From positions 1-14,960 of the forward strand of contig CAUZEO010000094.1 of assembly GCA_963578625.1 (NCBI GenBank): a stretch of 14,960 bases of DNA, written 5' to 3'. The translations under genes were made by a program, and so were the position numbers. Position 1 is the first letter of the stretch, and each line of letters begins with the position of its first letter. This document shows positions 1 to 8,050 of this stretch, piece by piece. Source of the DNA: CAUZEO01 sp963578625. Lineage in GTDB: Bacteria > Verrucomicrobiota > Kiritimatiellia > SLOV01. The notes under the pieces are model-generated. The model was not told the origin of the DNA. It made no database searches and was given only the letters and a program-made list of their open reading frames with translations.

Positions 1-2577
1 AGCGGAAACGGAAACAACGCGATCATCACCGGCGCGACGTGGACGGAACTGCGCGACGGATTTGCGCTGAAGTTCGACGGCGTCGACGATTTCGCCGAGT
101 GTGCGGATGCCGCCGATCTCAACCTGACCGAGGCGGTCACCATCGAGGCGTGGGTCTACCACGACGAACTGCCGCAGTTCAAAACGTCCATCGTCTCCAA
201 GGATCCCGGGTACTGGCTGCGAACGCATACCGATGGGTTTCTCGGTTTCACGGACCGGTGCCGGACACCGCCCCTGGTCCTTTCCGAATTCTGGCATCAC
301 ATGGTCGGAGTCTTCGACGGAACGTCGGACGCGTTCTACCTGGACGGCGCTCTCGTCTGGAAAGTGGACACATCGGAGAAGGGCCCGCTTCCCGACTCCA
401 AGGGCCACCCCCTGGTCATGGCATCCAATGATTCACGCGGGATATTCAAAGGCATGATTGATGACGTGCGCATCTATCGGCGCGCGATTACTCACGAAGA
501 AGTCATGTCGCACTATGAAGCCGGCCGCGGGACCCACGAGAATCCATTGCGCGTCTACACGTATCCCTTCAACGACCAGATCGTAGCCCAGATCGATCCT
601 GCGGCGTGGGACAAGCTGCCCGCGGATAGCGTCATTGAGGTCAACCTTGTCGAGCGCGGAAATACCAAGCGACTGATCAAGCATGTTGTGGAGTCATTCC
701 CAACGAACGCGCCCTTCGAAGTGGATCTGAGAAAAGAAAGGCCGGCGGCAGGAGACTACGACATTCACGTTTGGCCGCGGCAGAAGAAAGGTCCGGCCGC
801 CGGGAGAAAACTGACGGCCGGGTTTCACTGGCCGAAACGGCCCGCCTGGGATGGCGCATCCGGGGACACCCGGGTACTCAACAATTTCGTCACGGAATTG
901 GTCAACAGGAACCCCGGCCGGGCGAGAGAAGTCAGGTTTACGAATCCGCGTAACGGATGGGTGTTTTTTGCGACGTCGGCGCCGGTGAGCGATGACGATG
1001 AAATCGAAGTCGCCATTTCCGGTTCAGGCGGGGACGGGACGGTGCTGCACCACGCTTCGGGGGGCGCGCCGAATCAGGAGGCCATGCGATTCCTGTCGAA
1101 AGGTTCTTATGTGTTGCGCATCAAAACCCGTGGATCCTCCCGTCCGGACCGGCTTGTGGTCCGGGCGATTCCGGCATTGGGCGTTGCCTACCTGACGCAC
1201 AGCACCTACCCGCATGCGTTCCATTACGGCGCGTATGACTGGCAGTTCCTGGAGGATCACCACTTGCTGGAAAACCTCAACATCGTGAATGTGGGGACCT
1301 GGGAGTGGAGCCTGACATCCAACGCTGCGTGGAGGCGCCAGGGGAAGAAGATCATCAGCAACATATCCAAGTCGTGGGAATCCGCGGAAGCGCTTGCGAA
1401 AACCTGGGGAGATATCATCCGGCATCCTCTTATTGACGGGACGACGATTGATGAATTTCACGGAGGGGAGTCCGGCAGTTACGACGCGTGGATCGAAGCC
1501 GTCCGCCGCATTCGTGCCGACGAAACATTTTCCAAAAAAATGCTCTATCCCTACTGCGGCCACCTTTACGGCGGCGACCGGTCCGCGGCCTTCGGGCGGG
1601 AGATCGTGAAAAGCGATTACCGCCTGATGTGGGAACGGTACATCAGCGAGTCGCCGACCCGGGTCTCGGCGAGACGGATCATTCCCGCTTCCTACGGAGA
1701 GCGTTTGAAGCTCTGGGAGAAAGCGATTCCCGGGGTCACTTCGAAAATGCTGATGGGCCCGAATCTCTTCACGGCAGCCTCCGAGTCGACGGACGCGGAG
1801 TCGGGGGTCAACTACTTCGTCTTCATGGATATGATTTTCCATCACCTGGCAAACGATTCCAATTGTTGGAATCTCGCCGGCATTCTTCCCTGGGGCGCGC
1901 CCTACGCCGATGAGGAAATTTTTCGCTGGATGGGCAAGCTCAACCGCCACTACTGCATCGAGGGAAAGACCGAAATGCTGACGGCCGGAGGCGACCCGGC
2001 CTATCGCATGGATTACGAACTCGACCACATCGACAATGGAAGCTTTACCGACGGCCTGGACGGCTGGACGGTCCTGCCGGGGGATAAGGGAACGATCGAC
2101 GCCCGTACCCGGCTCGGCCTGGACCACCTCATGCGGCACCGGCTCTCGGCGGTTCAGAAGGACAGTTTCTGCTGGATGAAGCGCGATGCCTACGCCCCAA
2201 ACCGGATCGTTCAGAAAATAAGGAACCTTGAGCTCGGCAGGCTCTATTCATTGCGGTTTTATACGCGAGATTTCAAGGATCCGCAGACCCGGCAGGAGTT
2301 GTGCATCGGCGCGAAGGTCATACCCTCAGAGATGATCAGCGACAAGTGCTTCGTGCAGGTACATAAAAGCAACAATCCGAAGCTGGGCTGGTTGAACTTT
2401 CACCGATTGGTTTTTCGCGCCACCGCGTCGACGGCACGGCTGGAAATCTCCGATTGGATCCTGGAGCCCGGAAGACCCTTCTTCTCCGGTGGTGAAGAGG
2501 GACATGTCTACCTTGGGGCGCCGGAAGGGCAGGAGACGATGATTACGTTTGTCCAGATCCAGCCGTATCTGGAGTAA
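1..2577 (+). CDS. Secreted-type LamG-domain protein with uncharacterised central domain (5' partial)
   Basis: The reading frame is open from the first base, so the start lies outside the window; 858 residues are visible. Visible residues about 21-175 form a LamG/concanavalin-like jelly roll, with FDGVDDF near the start, TIEAWVY, an FYLDG strand, and a closing MIDDVRIYRRAIT motif. LamG domains usually bind carbohydrate or mediate adhesion. A short beta-rich linker follows. A central region (about 385-650) has alternating hydrophobic strands and helices, and the acidic pair D484-E485 in TTIDEFHGG. It could be a TIM-barrel glycoside-hydrolase-like fold, but I cannot assign it to a family. The C-terminal part (about 679-858) opens with NGSFTDGLDGWTV, as in jelly-roll carbohydrate-binding modules. 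The protein is probably exported and acts on or binds a polysaccharide. The ATG at 301 is internal to the LamG domain and is not the start. A long non-coding gap follows it. Confidence 0.8.
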   Translation, partial: SGNGNNAIITGATWTELRDGFALKFDGVDDFAECADAADLNLTEAVTIEAWVYHDELPQFKTSIVSKDPGYWLRTHTDGFLGFTDRCRTPPLVLSEFWHHMVGVFDGTSDAFYLDGALVWKVDTSEKGPLPDSKGHPLVMASNDSRGIFKGMIDDVRIYRRAITHEEVMSHYEAGRGTHENPLRVYTYPFNDQIVAQIDPAAWDKLPADSVIEVNLVERGNTKRLIKHVVESFPTNAPFEVDLRKERPAAGDYDIHVWPRQKKGPAAGRKLTAGFHWPKRPAWDGASGDTRVLNNFVTELVNRNPGRAREVRFTNPRNGWVFFATSAPVSDDDEIEVAISGSGGDGTVLHHASGGAPNQEAMRFLSKGSYVLRIKTRGSSRPDRLVVRAIPALGVAYLTHSTYPHAFHYGAYDWQFLEDHHLLENLNIVNVGTWEWSLTSNAAWRRQGKKIISNISKSWESAEALAKTWGDIIRHPLIDGTTIDEFHGGESGSYDAWIEAVRRIRADETFSKKMLYPYCGHLYGGDRSAAFGREIVKSDYRLMWERYISESPTRVSARRIIPASYGERLKLWEKAIPGVTSKMLMGPNLFTAASESTDAESGVNYFVFMDMIFHHLANDSNCWNLAGILPWGAPYADEEIFRWMGKLNRHYCIEGKTEMLTAGGDPAYRMDYELDHIDNGSFTDGLDGWTVLPGDKGTIDARTRLGLDHLMRHRLSAVQKDSFCWMKRDAYAPNRIVQKIRNLELGRLYSLRFYTRDFKDPQTRQELCIGAKVIPSEMISDKCFVQVHKSNNPKLGWLNFHRLVFRATASTARLEISDWILEPGRPFFSGGEEGHVYLGAPEGQETMITFVQIQPYLE

Positions 2578-2643
2578 GGGCTCCTCCCCAGCATCTTTGT
2601 CCTGATCTGAATGGCTGACTTAAGGCCTCATCATGATCAATTC

Positions 2644-2782
2644 ATTCTCGGGAACGGCGGGGATCCGCCTTCGCGCTTCGCTTGCTTCGGCAAAACAAGC
2701 CGCCGTCTCCAGAGATGCGGCAACATCCTGAAAAGCACGAAGATATGAATTTGGAGACGGCGGTCCCCGCCGTAATGAGAAT
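2644..2782. repeat. Long interrupted inverted repeat
   Basis: The left arm at 2644-2669 begins ATTCTC and continues CGGCGGGGATCCGCC. Its complement lies at 2759-2782 (GGCGGTCCCCGCCG, then GAGAAT at the end). The pairing resumes between GCCGCCGTCTCC (2699-2710) and GGAGACGGCGG (2753-2763). About 30 bases in the left arm (2670-2699) have no partner; they contain their own GCTTG/CAAGC stem. It could be a degenerate palindromic repeat element, a terminator for the upstream gene, or a small non-autonomous mobile element. Confidence 0.55.
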
Positions 2783-2842
2783 GGATGGGTCATGAAGGGA
2801 CTACATCGGAGCGACAGCTTTAGTCAGCGCCATTCTGTCCTG

Positions 2843-2887
2843 ATCTTTATCTCAATCCATGACGTCGAAATGGATAGAGACAAAGAT
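2843..2887. terminator. Hairpin with 18-bp imperfect stem between convergent genes
   Basis: Bases 2843-2860 (ATCTTTATCTCAATCCAT) pair with 2870-2887 (ATGGATAGAGACAAAGAT) at 16 of 18 positions around a 9-base loop containing GACGTC. There is no clear U-tract, so a classical intrinsic terminator is uncertain. Its place between convergent 3' ends fits bidirectional termination or 3'-end stabilisation. Confidence 0.45.
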
Positions 2888-2954
2888 CGTGATGAAGAGG
2901 AAAAACCGACGAAGATCGTGACAAAGTTTGAGACAAATATGGGGTTAGTTGGGC

Positions 2955-3704
<750 letters not shown>

Positions 3705-3747
3705 TCAGATCAGTATAAAGCCTTGGGGTTTAACAGGCAACGATACT

Positions 3748-4389
3748 ATGTCGAACGGAATTCACCAGTCACGCCAGCGCCGCATTCTCCTGCCCGTTCT
3801 CGGCGTGGTAATTCTGATCTGCCTGGTGAGCCTGTTTCGCGGCTGCGGCGGCCGGGAAACGACCGGCCTGCCCGACACGCTCGCCGCGAAAGCCGGCTCC
3901 GTCCTCGCGCAAGAGACGGCTTCCCTGCTGGGCGAAACGGGCCACGTGGTAATTCTCCTGGATGACGGGCCCCGGGGAAAGACCGAAGCCTGCCGTGACC
4001 AGGTAGCGTCCTTCCTTAATCGGCTTTCCGGGTACAAGCAAATCCGGGTTGTATCCAAAGTCAACGTGCCCCCGCAGGCCGACCCGGGGCCCCGGCAACT
4101 TCCGGGGGACACCTACCTCGACATGCTGACGAAGCATGCCGATGCGGCAGCCATCGTGTCGTTCGTTGGCGAACCACGATTCGAAGCAGCCGACGCTCCG
4201 TCTCTACCTGAAGAGCGCCCCCGGTTCATATGCGTCTCCATGGCCGATGTTCTGGTTCGTCCGTTGATCCAGGCAGGCTACGTCGACCTGGCGCTGGCCG
4301 CCCGCTTAAAACCTGACTTCGGAGCGACCGACGATTCCGAATCCGAGCGCGATTTCGTGCTGCGGTTCTACGAGATTCTCCAACGCTGA
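3748..4389 (+). CDS. Membrane-anchored protein of unknown function
   Basis: This 213-residue protein starts at the ATG at 3748. The frame is open upstream, but that stretch overlaps the divergent pseudopilin gene and gives a poor N-terminus. A basic stretch (about residues 8-14, QSRQRR) precedes one hydrophobic helix (about 15-30), then FRGC. The arginine two before the cysteine argues against a normal lipobox, so a signal anchor is more likely than a lipoprotein. The rest looks like a soluble alpha/beta domain outside the membrane: a strand HVVILLDDG, a helix around EACRDQVASFL, a strand IRVVSKV, and a C-terminal helix ending FYEILQR. I do not recognise the family. It shares a 43-bp divergent promoter region with the pseudopilin, which suggests, without proof, related regulation. 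Confidence 0.75.
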   Translation: MSNGIHQSRQRRILLPVLGVVILICLVSLFRGCGGRETTGLPDTLAAKAGSVLAQETASLLGETGHVVILLDDGPRGKTEACRDQVASFLNRLSGYKQIRVVSKVNVPPQADPGPRQLPGDTYLDMLTKHADAAAIVSFVGEPRFEAADAPSLPEERPRFICVSMADVLVRPLIQAGYVDLALAARLKPDFGATDDSESERDFVLRFYEILQR

Positions 4390-4397
4390 GTTGTCTC

Positions 4398-4559
4398 TCA
4401 CGGGAATCGCGTAATATGAAATGGGCTGATGTCGGTTACGGTTTCCCGGCCGGGATCTCGTCTGTCGATGAGCAAGGTCTTCGCCCCCTCGCCGACCAGG
4501 TGGTAGGCTGTGGAGAGGCCTACGATTCCACTGCCGATCACGATTGCGTCGTAGTTCAT
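4398..4559 (-). pseudogene. N-terminal relic of an FAD-dependent oxidoreductase (DAO/DadA type)
   Basis: The 53-codon frame begins MNYDAIVIGSGIVGLSTAYH, the textbook start of a DAO-superfamily FAD-dependent oxidoreductase: a first beta strand, the GxGxxG dinucleotide-binding loop, and then the second strand ending TLLIDRRDPGR. The normal protein is about 370-400 residues. Here recognisable homology stops after about 38 residues, and a stop follows about 15 residues later at 4398-4400. The same frame is open upstream to 4679, and another minus frame ends at 4564 with an SGRLQALLGKAAP-like tail that could be the end of a former upstream neighbour. This is my inference. It lies antisense to the flanking genes and looks like a deletion scar. 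Confidence 0.7.
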
Positions 4560-4660
4560 TCCTTCATGGGGCAGCTTTGCCCAGCAGGGCTTGTAGTCGG
4601 CCGGAGACCCGAACTTCAAGCTTGATTTTTCCACCGCTTCCCTGAGAGATGATGGTGATT

Positions 4661-4667
4661 GGAGAGA
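4661..4667 (+). promoter_or_regulatory. Ribosome binding site fixing the lyase start
   Basis: GGAGAGA lies a few bases upstream of the ATG at 4670. The in-frame ATGs at 4649 and 4652 have no comparable site, so 4670 is preferred. Confidence 0.6.
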
Positions 4668-4669
4668 GA

Positions 4670-5578
4670 ATGAAACCATTCAGCGAGAAACTGCACGGCG
4701 TGTTCGTTCCCATGATTACGCCCATGGATGACAACCAGAATCTGGATGAAGCGGGCGCGCGGAAGTTCACCAAGTGGCTGGTCGAGCAAAGCGTGCAGGG
4801 CGTCTATCCCTGCTCCGGCTGCGGGGAGGTTTGGAAGCTTTCTTCGGCCGAAAGGAAAACGCTCATGGATATCGTCATCGGGGAAGCCGGAGGAAAGACG
4901 CTGGTGCTCCCCGGGACGGGGGCGGGATCCACTCGGGAGGTGATCCAGCTCAATGAATACGCCCGGGAAACGGGCGCGGACGCAGTCGTCGTTTGGCCTC
5001 CCTTCCATATGGGAACATGCTATACGGAAGATGCGATCTTCGATCACTTTCAGACGATCGCCCAGGCGGTCGATATCCCTCTCGTTGTCTATGATTCGCC
5101 CGAGATCACCGGATATCCTCTCTCGGTGGAATTGACCCAACGATTGGCGGACGTAGAACGGATCGTTGGCGTCAAGGAGAGCACCGGGGACATGCACAAG
5201 TTCGCCCGGACCATGTCGTTGGTGGGCGACAGGATTGCCATGCTGCAGGGATGGGACAGCCTGCTTCTCGGGTCGCTGATCCTGGGCGCCCCCGGCGCGG
5301 TGCTTTCCAGCGCAAATGTCTGCCCCCGCCACCTCGTGAGCCTCATCGAGGATTTCCAGGGCGGCAACCACGCGGCCGCCCGGCGGAAACACGAACAGCT
5401 GCTCGCGTTCGTAGGGTCCGGTCCGTGGCAGCTCGACCAGTTTCAATCGATGAAGGAAATCCTGGGGATCCTGGGCCTGCCGGGAGGGCGGATCCGGAAA
5501 CCTTGTTTCTCCCCCCCGTTCTCGACGCGGCAGAAGGATGAACTAGCAGCGGCGGCGAAGACGATGGGACTGCTGTGA
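4670..5578 (+). CDS. DapA/NanA-family class I aldolase/lyase
   Basis: This 302-residue protein has the usual length and fold of the dihydrodipicolinate synthase / N-acetylneuraminate lyase family. The Schiff-base lysine is K169 in GVKESTGD. The conserved tyrosine is Y141 in VVYDSPEITGYP, where the family usually has YN(V/I)P. The loop normally reading G-(S/T)-T-G-E is S-G-C-G-E here (49-53), so the usual threonine pair is missing. The family condenses or cleaves pyruvate-type 2-oxo acids. Sialic-acid-like lyase activity is suggested only by the epimerase gene next door; a true DapA role is unlikely from this context. The start at 4670 follows a GGAGAGA site. Its stop overlaps the GTG of the epimerase, so the two are probably co-translated. 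Confidence 0.85.
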   Translation: MKPFSEKLHGVFVPMITPMDDNQNLDEAGARKFTKWLVEQSVQGVYPCSGCGEVWKLSSAERKTLMDIVIGEAGGKTLVLPGTGAGSTREVIQLNEYARETGADAVVVWPPFHMGTCYTEDAIFDHFQTIAQAVDIPLVVYDSPEITGYPLSVELTQRLADVERIVGVKESTGDMHKFARTMSLVGDRIAMLQGWDSLLLGSLILGAPGAVLSSANVCPRHLVSLIEDFQGGNHAAARRKHEQLLAFVGSGPWQLDQFQSMKEILGILGLPGGRIRKPCFSPPFSTRQKDELAAAAKTMGLL

Positions 5579-6786
5579 AGATGGAAAATGCAAAAATTCG
5601 CGAGTTGGCGGAATTCTACCGGAAGCATCTTCTCGAAGACGTTATGCCGTTTTGGGAGGCGCGGACGAGAGACGAAACGGCCGGCGGCTACCTGACCTGT
5701 TTTGACCGTGCCGGCAATGTCACCGATCCCGGCAAGTATATCTGGTTTCAGGCACGCCAGGCCTACATGTTCGCCGCGCTCTACAACCAGGTCGAGCCCC
5801 GTCCCCTCTGGCTCGACCTGGCGCGCTGCGGCCGGGATTACCTCGTGAAAAATGCCTATGCCGGAGACGGACGCTGGAATTACCGCCTGGACCGGGAAGG
5901 CAACGTCCTGGAAGGCACGATCTCCATATTCACCGACGGCTATGCGCTGGCGGCGCTCAGCGAGTTCGCCGCCGCGAGCAACTCCGTCGAGGACCGGCCG
6001 TTAATTCAGGACACGTACGACGCACTCGAGCGCAGCGCGCGGGACCCCGAGTTCAAGGACCTGTTCCACGACACCTGGGATCCGCGGTTTAAACGCCATG
6101 GGGTCTACTTCATCGCGCTGGATTCGGCCCAGGTGGCCCGCCAGGTACTGGGAGACGAGGTGACTCGCCCGCTGATCGACCTTTGTCTGCACGAAATCCT
6201 CTACGTCTTCGCCAATGACGAGACACAAACTCACTACGACAACATTGGCCGCGACGGCAGCGTATTGGATATCGAGGAATGCCGGGTGCTGAACCCCGGC
6301 CACACCCTGGAGTCAATGTGGTTCTGCATCGAAGAAGGTCTTCACCGCGGCCACCGCGAAACAGTCGACCGTGCGTTAACCATTACCGACTGGGCCTACG
6401 AGCGCGGATATGATCGGGAACACGGCGGAATCGTCTCGTTCCTGGATGCGAGCGGGAAGGAGCCGAAACAGATGGATTGGCATAAAGAAACGAATATGAT
6501 GTGGCATGACAAGGCCTGGTGGGTGCATTCTGAAGCGTTGCACACGCTGGCCCTGGCCGTGGTCCACCGCGGGCACGAGTCGGACCTGGATCGCTTCCTC
6601 GACCTGCACAATTGGTGCCAGAAGCATTTCTACGATCCCGAGTACGGCGAGTGGTACGCCGAGCTGCACCGCGACGGCACGCCCAAACTCACCGACAAAG
6701 GAACGATATGGAAAGCCGCCTACCACCTGCCGCGGGCGCTGATGAAGATTGCGGGCGCCTTTTCTTTGTTCGGATCTTCGTCCTGA
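5575..6786 (+). CDS. AGE-family N-acylglucosamine 2-epimerase-like protein
   Basis: This 403-residue (alpha/alpha)6-barrel protein shows the AGE family signatures in order: WFQARQAYMFA (58-67), NPGHTLESMWF (240-250), WWVHSEAL (315-322), and WKAAYHLPRAL (379-389). H242 and H384 match the two conserved catalytic histidines of the family, with R61 and E320 also at expected places. Members interconvert N-acetylglucosamine and N-acetylmannosamine, or epimerise mannose, cellobiose or related sugars at C2. Sequence alone does not settle which. Next to a NanA-like lyase, an N-acetylmannosamine to N-acetylglucosamine role is attractive. The GTG at 5575 overlaps the upstream stop (GTGA) and has TGGGA about five bases before it; the ATG at 5581 is an alternative. 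A 93-bp repeat array follows. Confidence 0.88.
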   Translation: MKMENAKIRELAEFYRKHLLEDVMPFWEARTRDETAGGYLTCFDRAGNVTDPGKYIWFQARQAYMFAALYNQVEPRPLWLDLARCGRDYLVKNAYAGDGRWNYRLDREGNVLEGTISIFTDGYALAALSEFAAASNSVEDRPLIQDTYDALERSARDPEFKDLFHDTWDPRFKRHGVYFIALDSAQVARQVLGDEVTRPLIDLCLHEILYVFANDETQTHYDNIGRDGSVLDIEECRVLNPGHTLESMWFCIEEGLHRGHRETVDRALTITDWAYERGYDREHGGIVSFLDASGKEPKQMDWHKETNMMWHDKAWWVHSEALHTLALAVVHRGHESDLDRFLDLHNWCQKHFYDPEYGEWYAELHRDGTPKLTDKGTIWKAAYHLPRALMKIAGAFSLFGSSS

Positions 6787-6814
6787 TTATCGTCGCGCCA
6801 AGAATCCCAGTTTT

Positions 6815-7055
6815 AGCTGGAGGGAACTGACGCAAAAATCTTTCTCGAACACCCTACTCGAATCAGCCTACATCGAGTAGGATTCGCGAATAAGATAACC
6901 GCGAAGGAACTGGAGTGATCTGACGCAAGAATCCTACTCGAACATCTTACTCGAATGAGCCTACTTCGAGTAGGATTCGCGAGTACGATGACTGCGAGGG
7001 GAGCGGAAGGATCTGACGCAAAAATCTTACTCGAAAATCTTACTCGAATGAGCTG
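6815..7055. repeat. 93-bp-period tandem repeat array with embedded palindromes
   Basis: The anchor CTGACGCA recurs at 6827, 6920 and 7013, exactly 93 bases apart, with about 2.6 units present. Each unit has two TACTCGAA-like words whose starts are 13 bases apart (6842/6855, 6935/6948, 7028/7041). The first two units add the inverse TCGAGTA (6873, 6966). Unit 2 forms a perfect 14-bp stem, 6929-6942 (GAATCCTACTCGAA) with 6965-6978, around a 22-base loop. Unit 1 forms a 9-bp stem (6853-6861 with 6873-6881). Unit 3 lacks the right arm. The array lies between convergent operons. Confidence 0.85.
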
Positions 7056-7198
7056 TTCGCATCAGAAAAGAAGTGCGTCAATCCGCTGCGGTCTGCCGGA
7101 CAGCCAACATATGAACTCCATTACTCCCGAGCCCATCGTTAACCCTGTTCACGACGTGGGGACTCGCTGGACGGTGCGAGGAAATCGGTCAATCGTCC

Positions 7199-7260
7199 CG
7201 CGTCTTCGTGCACCGTCTTCGTCTCGCGCATCGGCCGGGGAATCGGTACACGAAGACGGG
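7199..7260. terminator. Inverted repeat downstream of the minus-strand operon
   Basis: CGCGTCTTCGTGCACCG (7199-7215) pairs with CGGTACACGAAGACGGG (7244-7260) at 15 of 17 positions, with a 28-base loop. It starts 23 bases past the isochorismatase stop in the minus direction. There is no clear T-run, so the terminator call is positional. Confidence 0.4.
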
Positions 7261-7282
7261 GCACGATTTTAGGTGAAATGCC

Positions 7283-8050
7283 TTACGACGGATCCCCCTG
7301 ATCCAGCTGCTTGCCTTGCATGAGACCGATCGTCTCCTCGGTGGAACAGACAAGGGCGAACTGCCGTGAAATCCAGTTCTCGGCCTCGGCCTGCAGCGAA
7401 GGGGCGAAACAAGCAGTGGCATCGGCGGGCATGATCAGGTCGAATCCCAGGTTGGAGCCGACGCAAGCGGAGGAGAAAACACAGCCATTGGTGTTGCAGC
7501 CGACCAGCACTGCGGTCTCGATCTCGGCGTTCTGCAAGATGCGCGGGAGCATCGAACTGGCAAAAGCTGAAGATGTTCGCTTGGGCACGACAAGTTCATG
7601 CTCCCGAGGGGCTATTTCCCGGCACACATCCATGCCCTCGTTCCATTTACGCCAGACCTGCCCGCCCACCTCTTCTTCCCACCTGCGGATCGCCCGGCGC
7701 CAGTACCGATCCACGTCGGACAGGTCGTCGGTCTCCGACCACGTAACCACGTAGGCAATTAGTGATTCCATCTCCCGAAAACACTCCAGCAAACGGGAGA
7801 TGTTCGGAATCACCAGGTCCCGCACGCGGCCCGAGAAGTAATCCAGGCTGACCGGCAGTTTCTTGCTGTAGGCGTTCATGTAGCCTACGTTCTGATCCAC
7901 GAAAGCCGGCTGCACGTCGATGATGACAAGCGCGGTCTTCTTCGGGTCCACCCTGTAATCCGTGATATACGACCATGGGCCGTAGATCTCTTCCCAGACC
8001 GCCCGGAAATCAACCTGTCTCAACGTGTTCGCGTCGATTTTCTCCGTCAT
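7283..8050 (-). CDS. Isochorismatase-fold cysteine hydrolase
   Basis: This 255-residue protein has the isochorismatase-like fold with a recognisable Asp-Lys-Cys triad: D45 in LVIIDVQPAF, K157 in VVPKRTSSAF, and C190 in GCNTNGCV. Family members hydrolyse isochorismate, N-carbamoylsarcosine, nicotinamide, ureidoacrylate and similar substrates; with no siderophore genes nearby, an amidase-type reaction is more likely than isochorismatase. The start is the ATG at 8050, which shares its A with the stop of the upstream GatZ-like gene (TGATGA-type overlap) and follows AGGAG. The frame also extends to 8077, but that would overlap the upstream gene further without a better site. It is the last gene of the five-gene operon. 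Its role in a sugar pathway is not obvious. Confidence 0.87.
   Translation of the reverse strand: MTEKIDANTLRQVDFRAVWEEIYGPWSYITDYRVDPKKTALVIIDVQPAFVDQNVGYMNAYSKKLPVSLDYFSGRVRDLVIPNISRLLECFREMESLIAYVVTWSETDDLSDVDRYWRRAIRRWEEEVGGQVWRKWNEGMDVCREIAPREHELVVPKRTSSAFASSMLPRILQNAEIETAVLVGCNTNGCVFSSACVGSNLGFDLIMPADATACFAPSLQAEAENWISRQFALVCSTEETIGLMQGKQLDQGDPS

Larger units (their letters stand above)
2578..2954. other. Non-coding interval between convergent genes
   Basis: These 377 bases separate the 3' ends of the LamG gene (+) and the pseudopilin gene (-). I see no convincing gene. The interval holds a long interrupted inverted repeat (2644-2782), a hairpin (2843-2887), and a pair of 19-base near-direct repeats at 2879-2897 and 2908-2926 that match at 16 of 19 positions. 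Bidirectional termination is the simplest role. Confidence 0.6.
6787..7282. other. Non-coding interval between convergent operons
   Basis: These 496 bases separate the 3' ends of the epimerase unit (+) and the five-gene operon (-). The first half is the 93-bp repeat array. Bases 7056-7198 contain only a short plus-strand frame from the ATG at 7111 with no recognisable homology, which I do not call a gene. The end holds the inverted repeat at 7199-7260. Confidence 0.6.

Noticed and set aside
1024..2139. A 371-codon minus-strand open frame inside the LamG gene
   Set aside because: It shadows a plus-strand gene with clear domain homology. Its translation is rich in Arg, Pro and Val and shows no family motif.
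4616..5446. A 276-codon minus-strand open frame opposite the lyase
   Set aside because: The plus-strand frame has the complete DapA/NanA family pattern with catalytic residues; the minus frame has no recognisable motif.
6815..7055. The repeat array as a CRISPR
   Set aside because: The whole 93-base unit is repeated, with no unique spacers between short identical repeats, and no cas genes are nearby.
6955..7272. A 105-codon plus-strand frame crossing the repeat array
   Set aside because: It begins inside the repeat unit, has no ribosome binding site, and its translation shows no domain.
7283..8050. Isochorismatase gene as part of a siderophore pathway
   Set aside because: No entB/dhb-type carrier domain, synthetase or iron-uptake gene is present, and the gene is coupled to sugar-metabolism genes.
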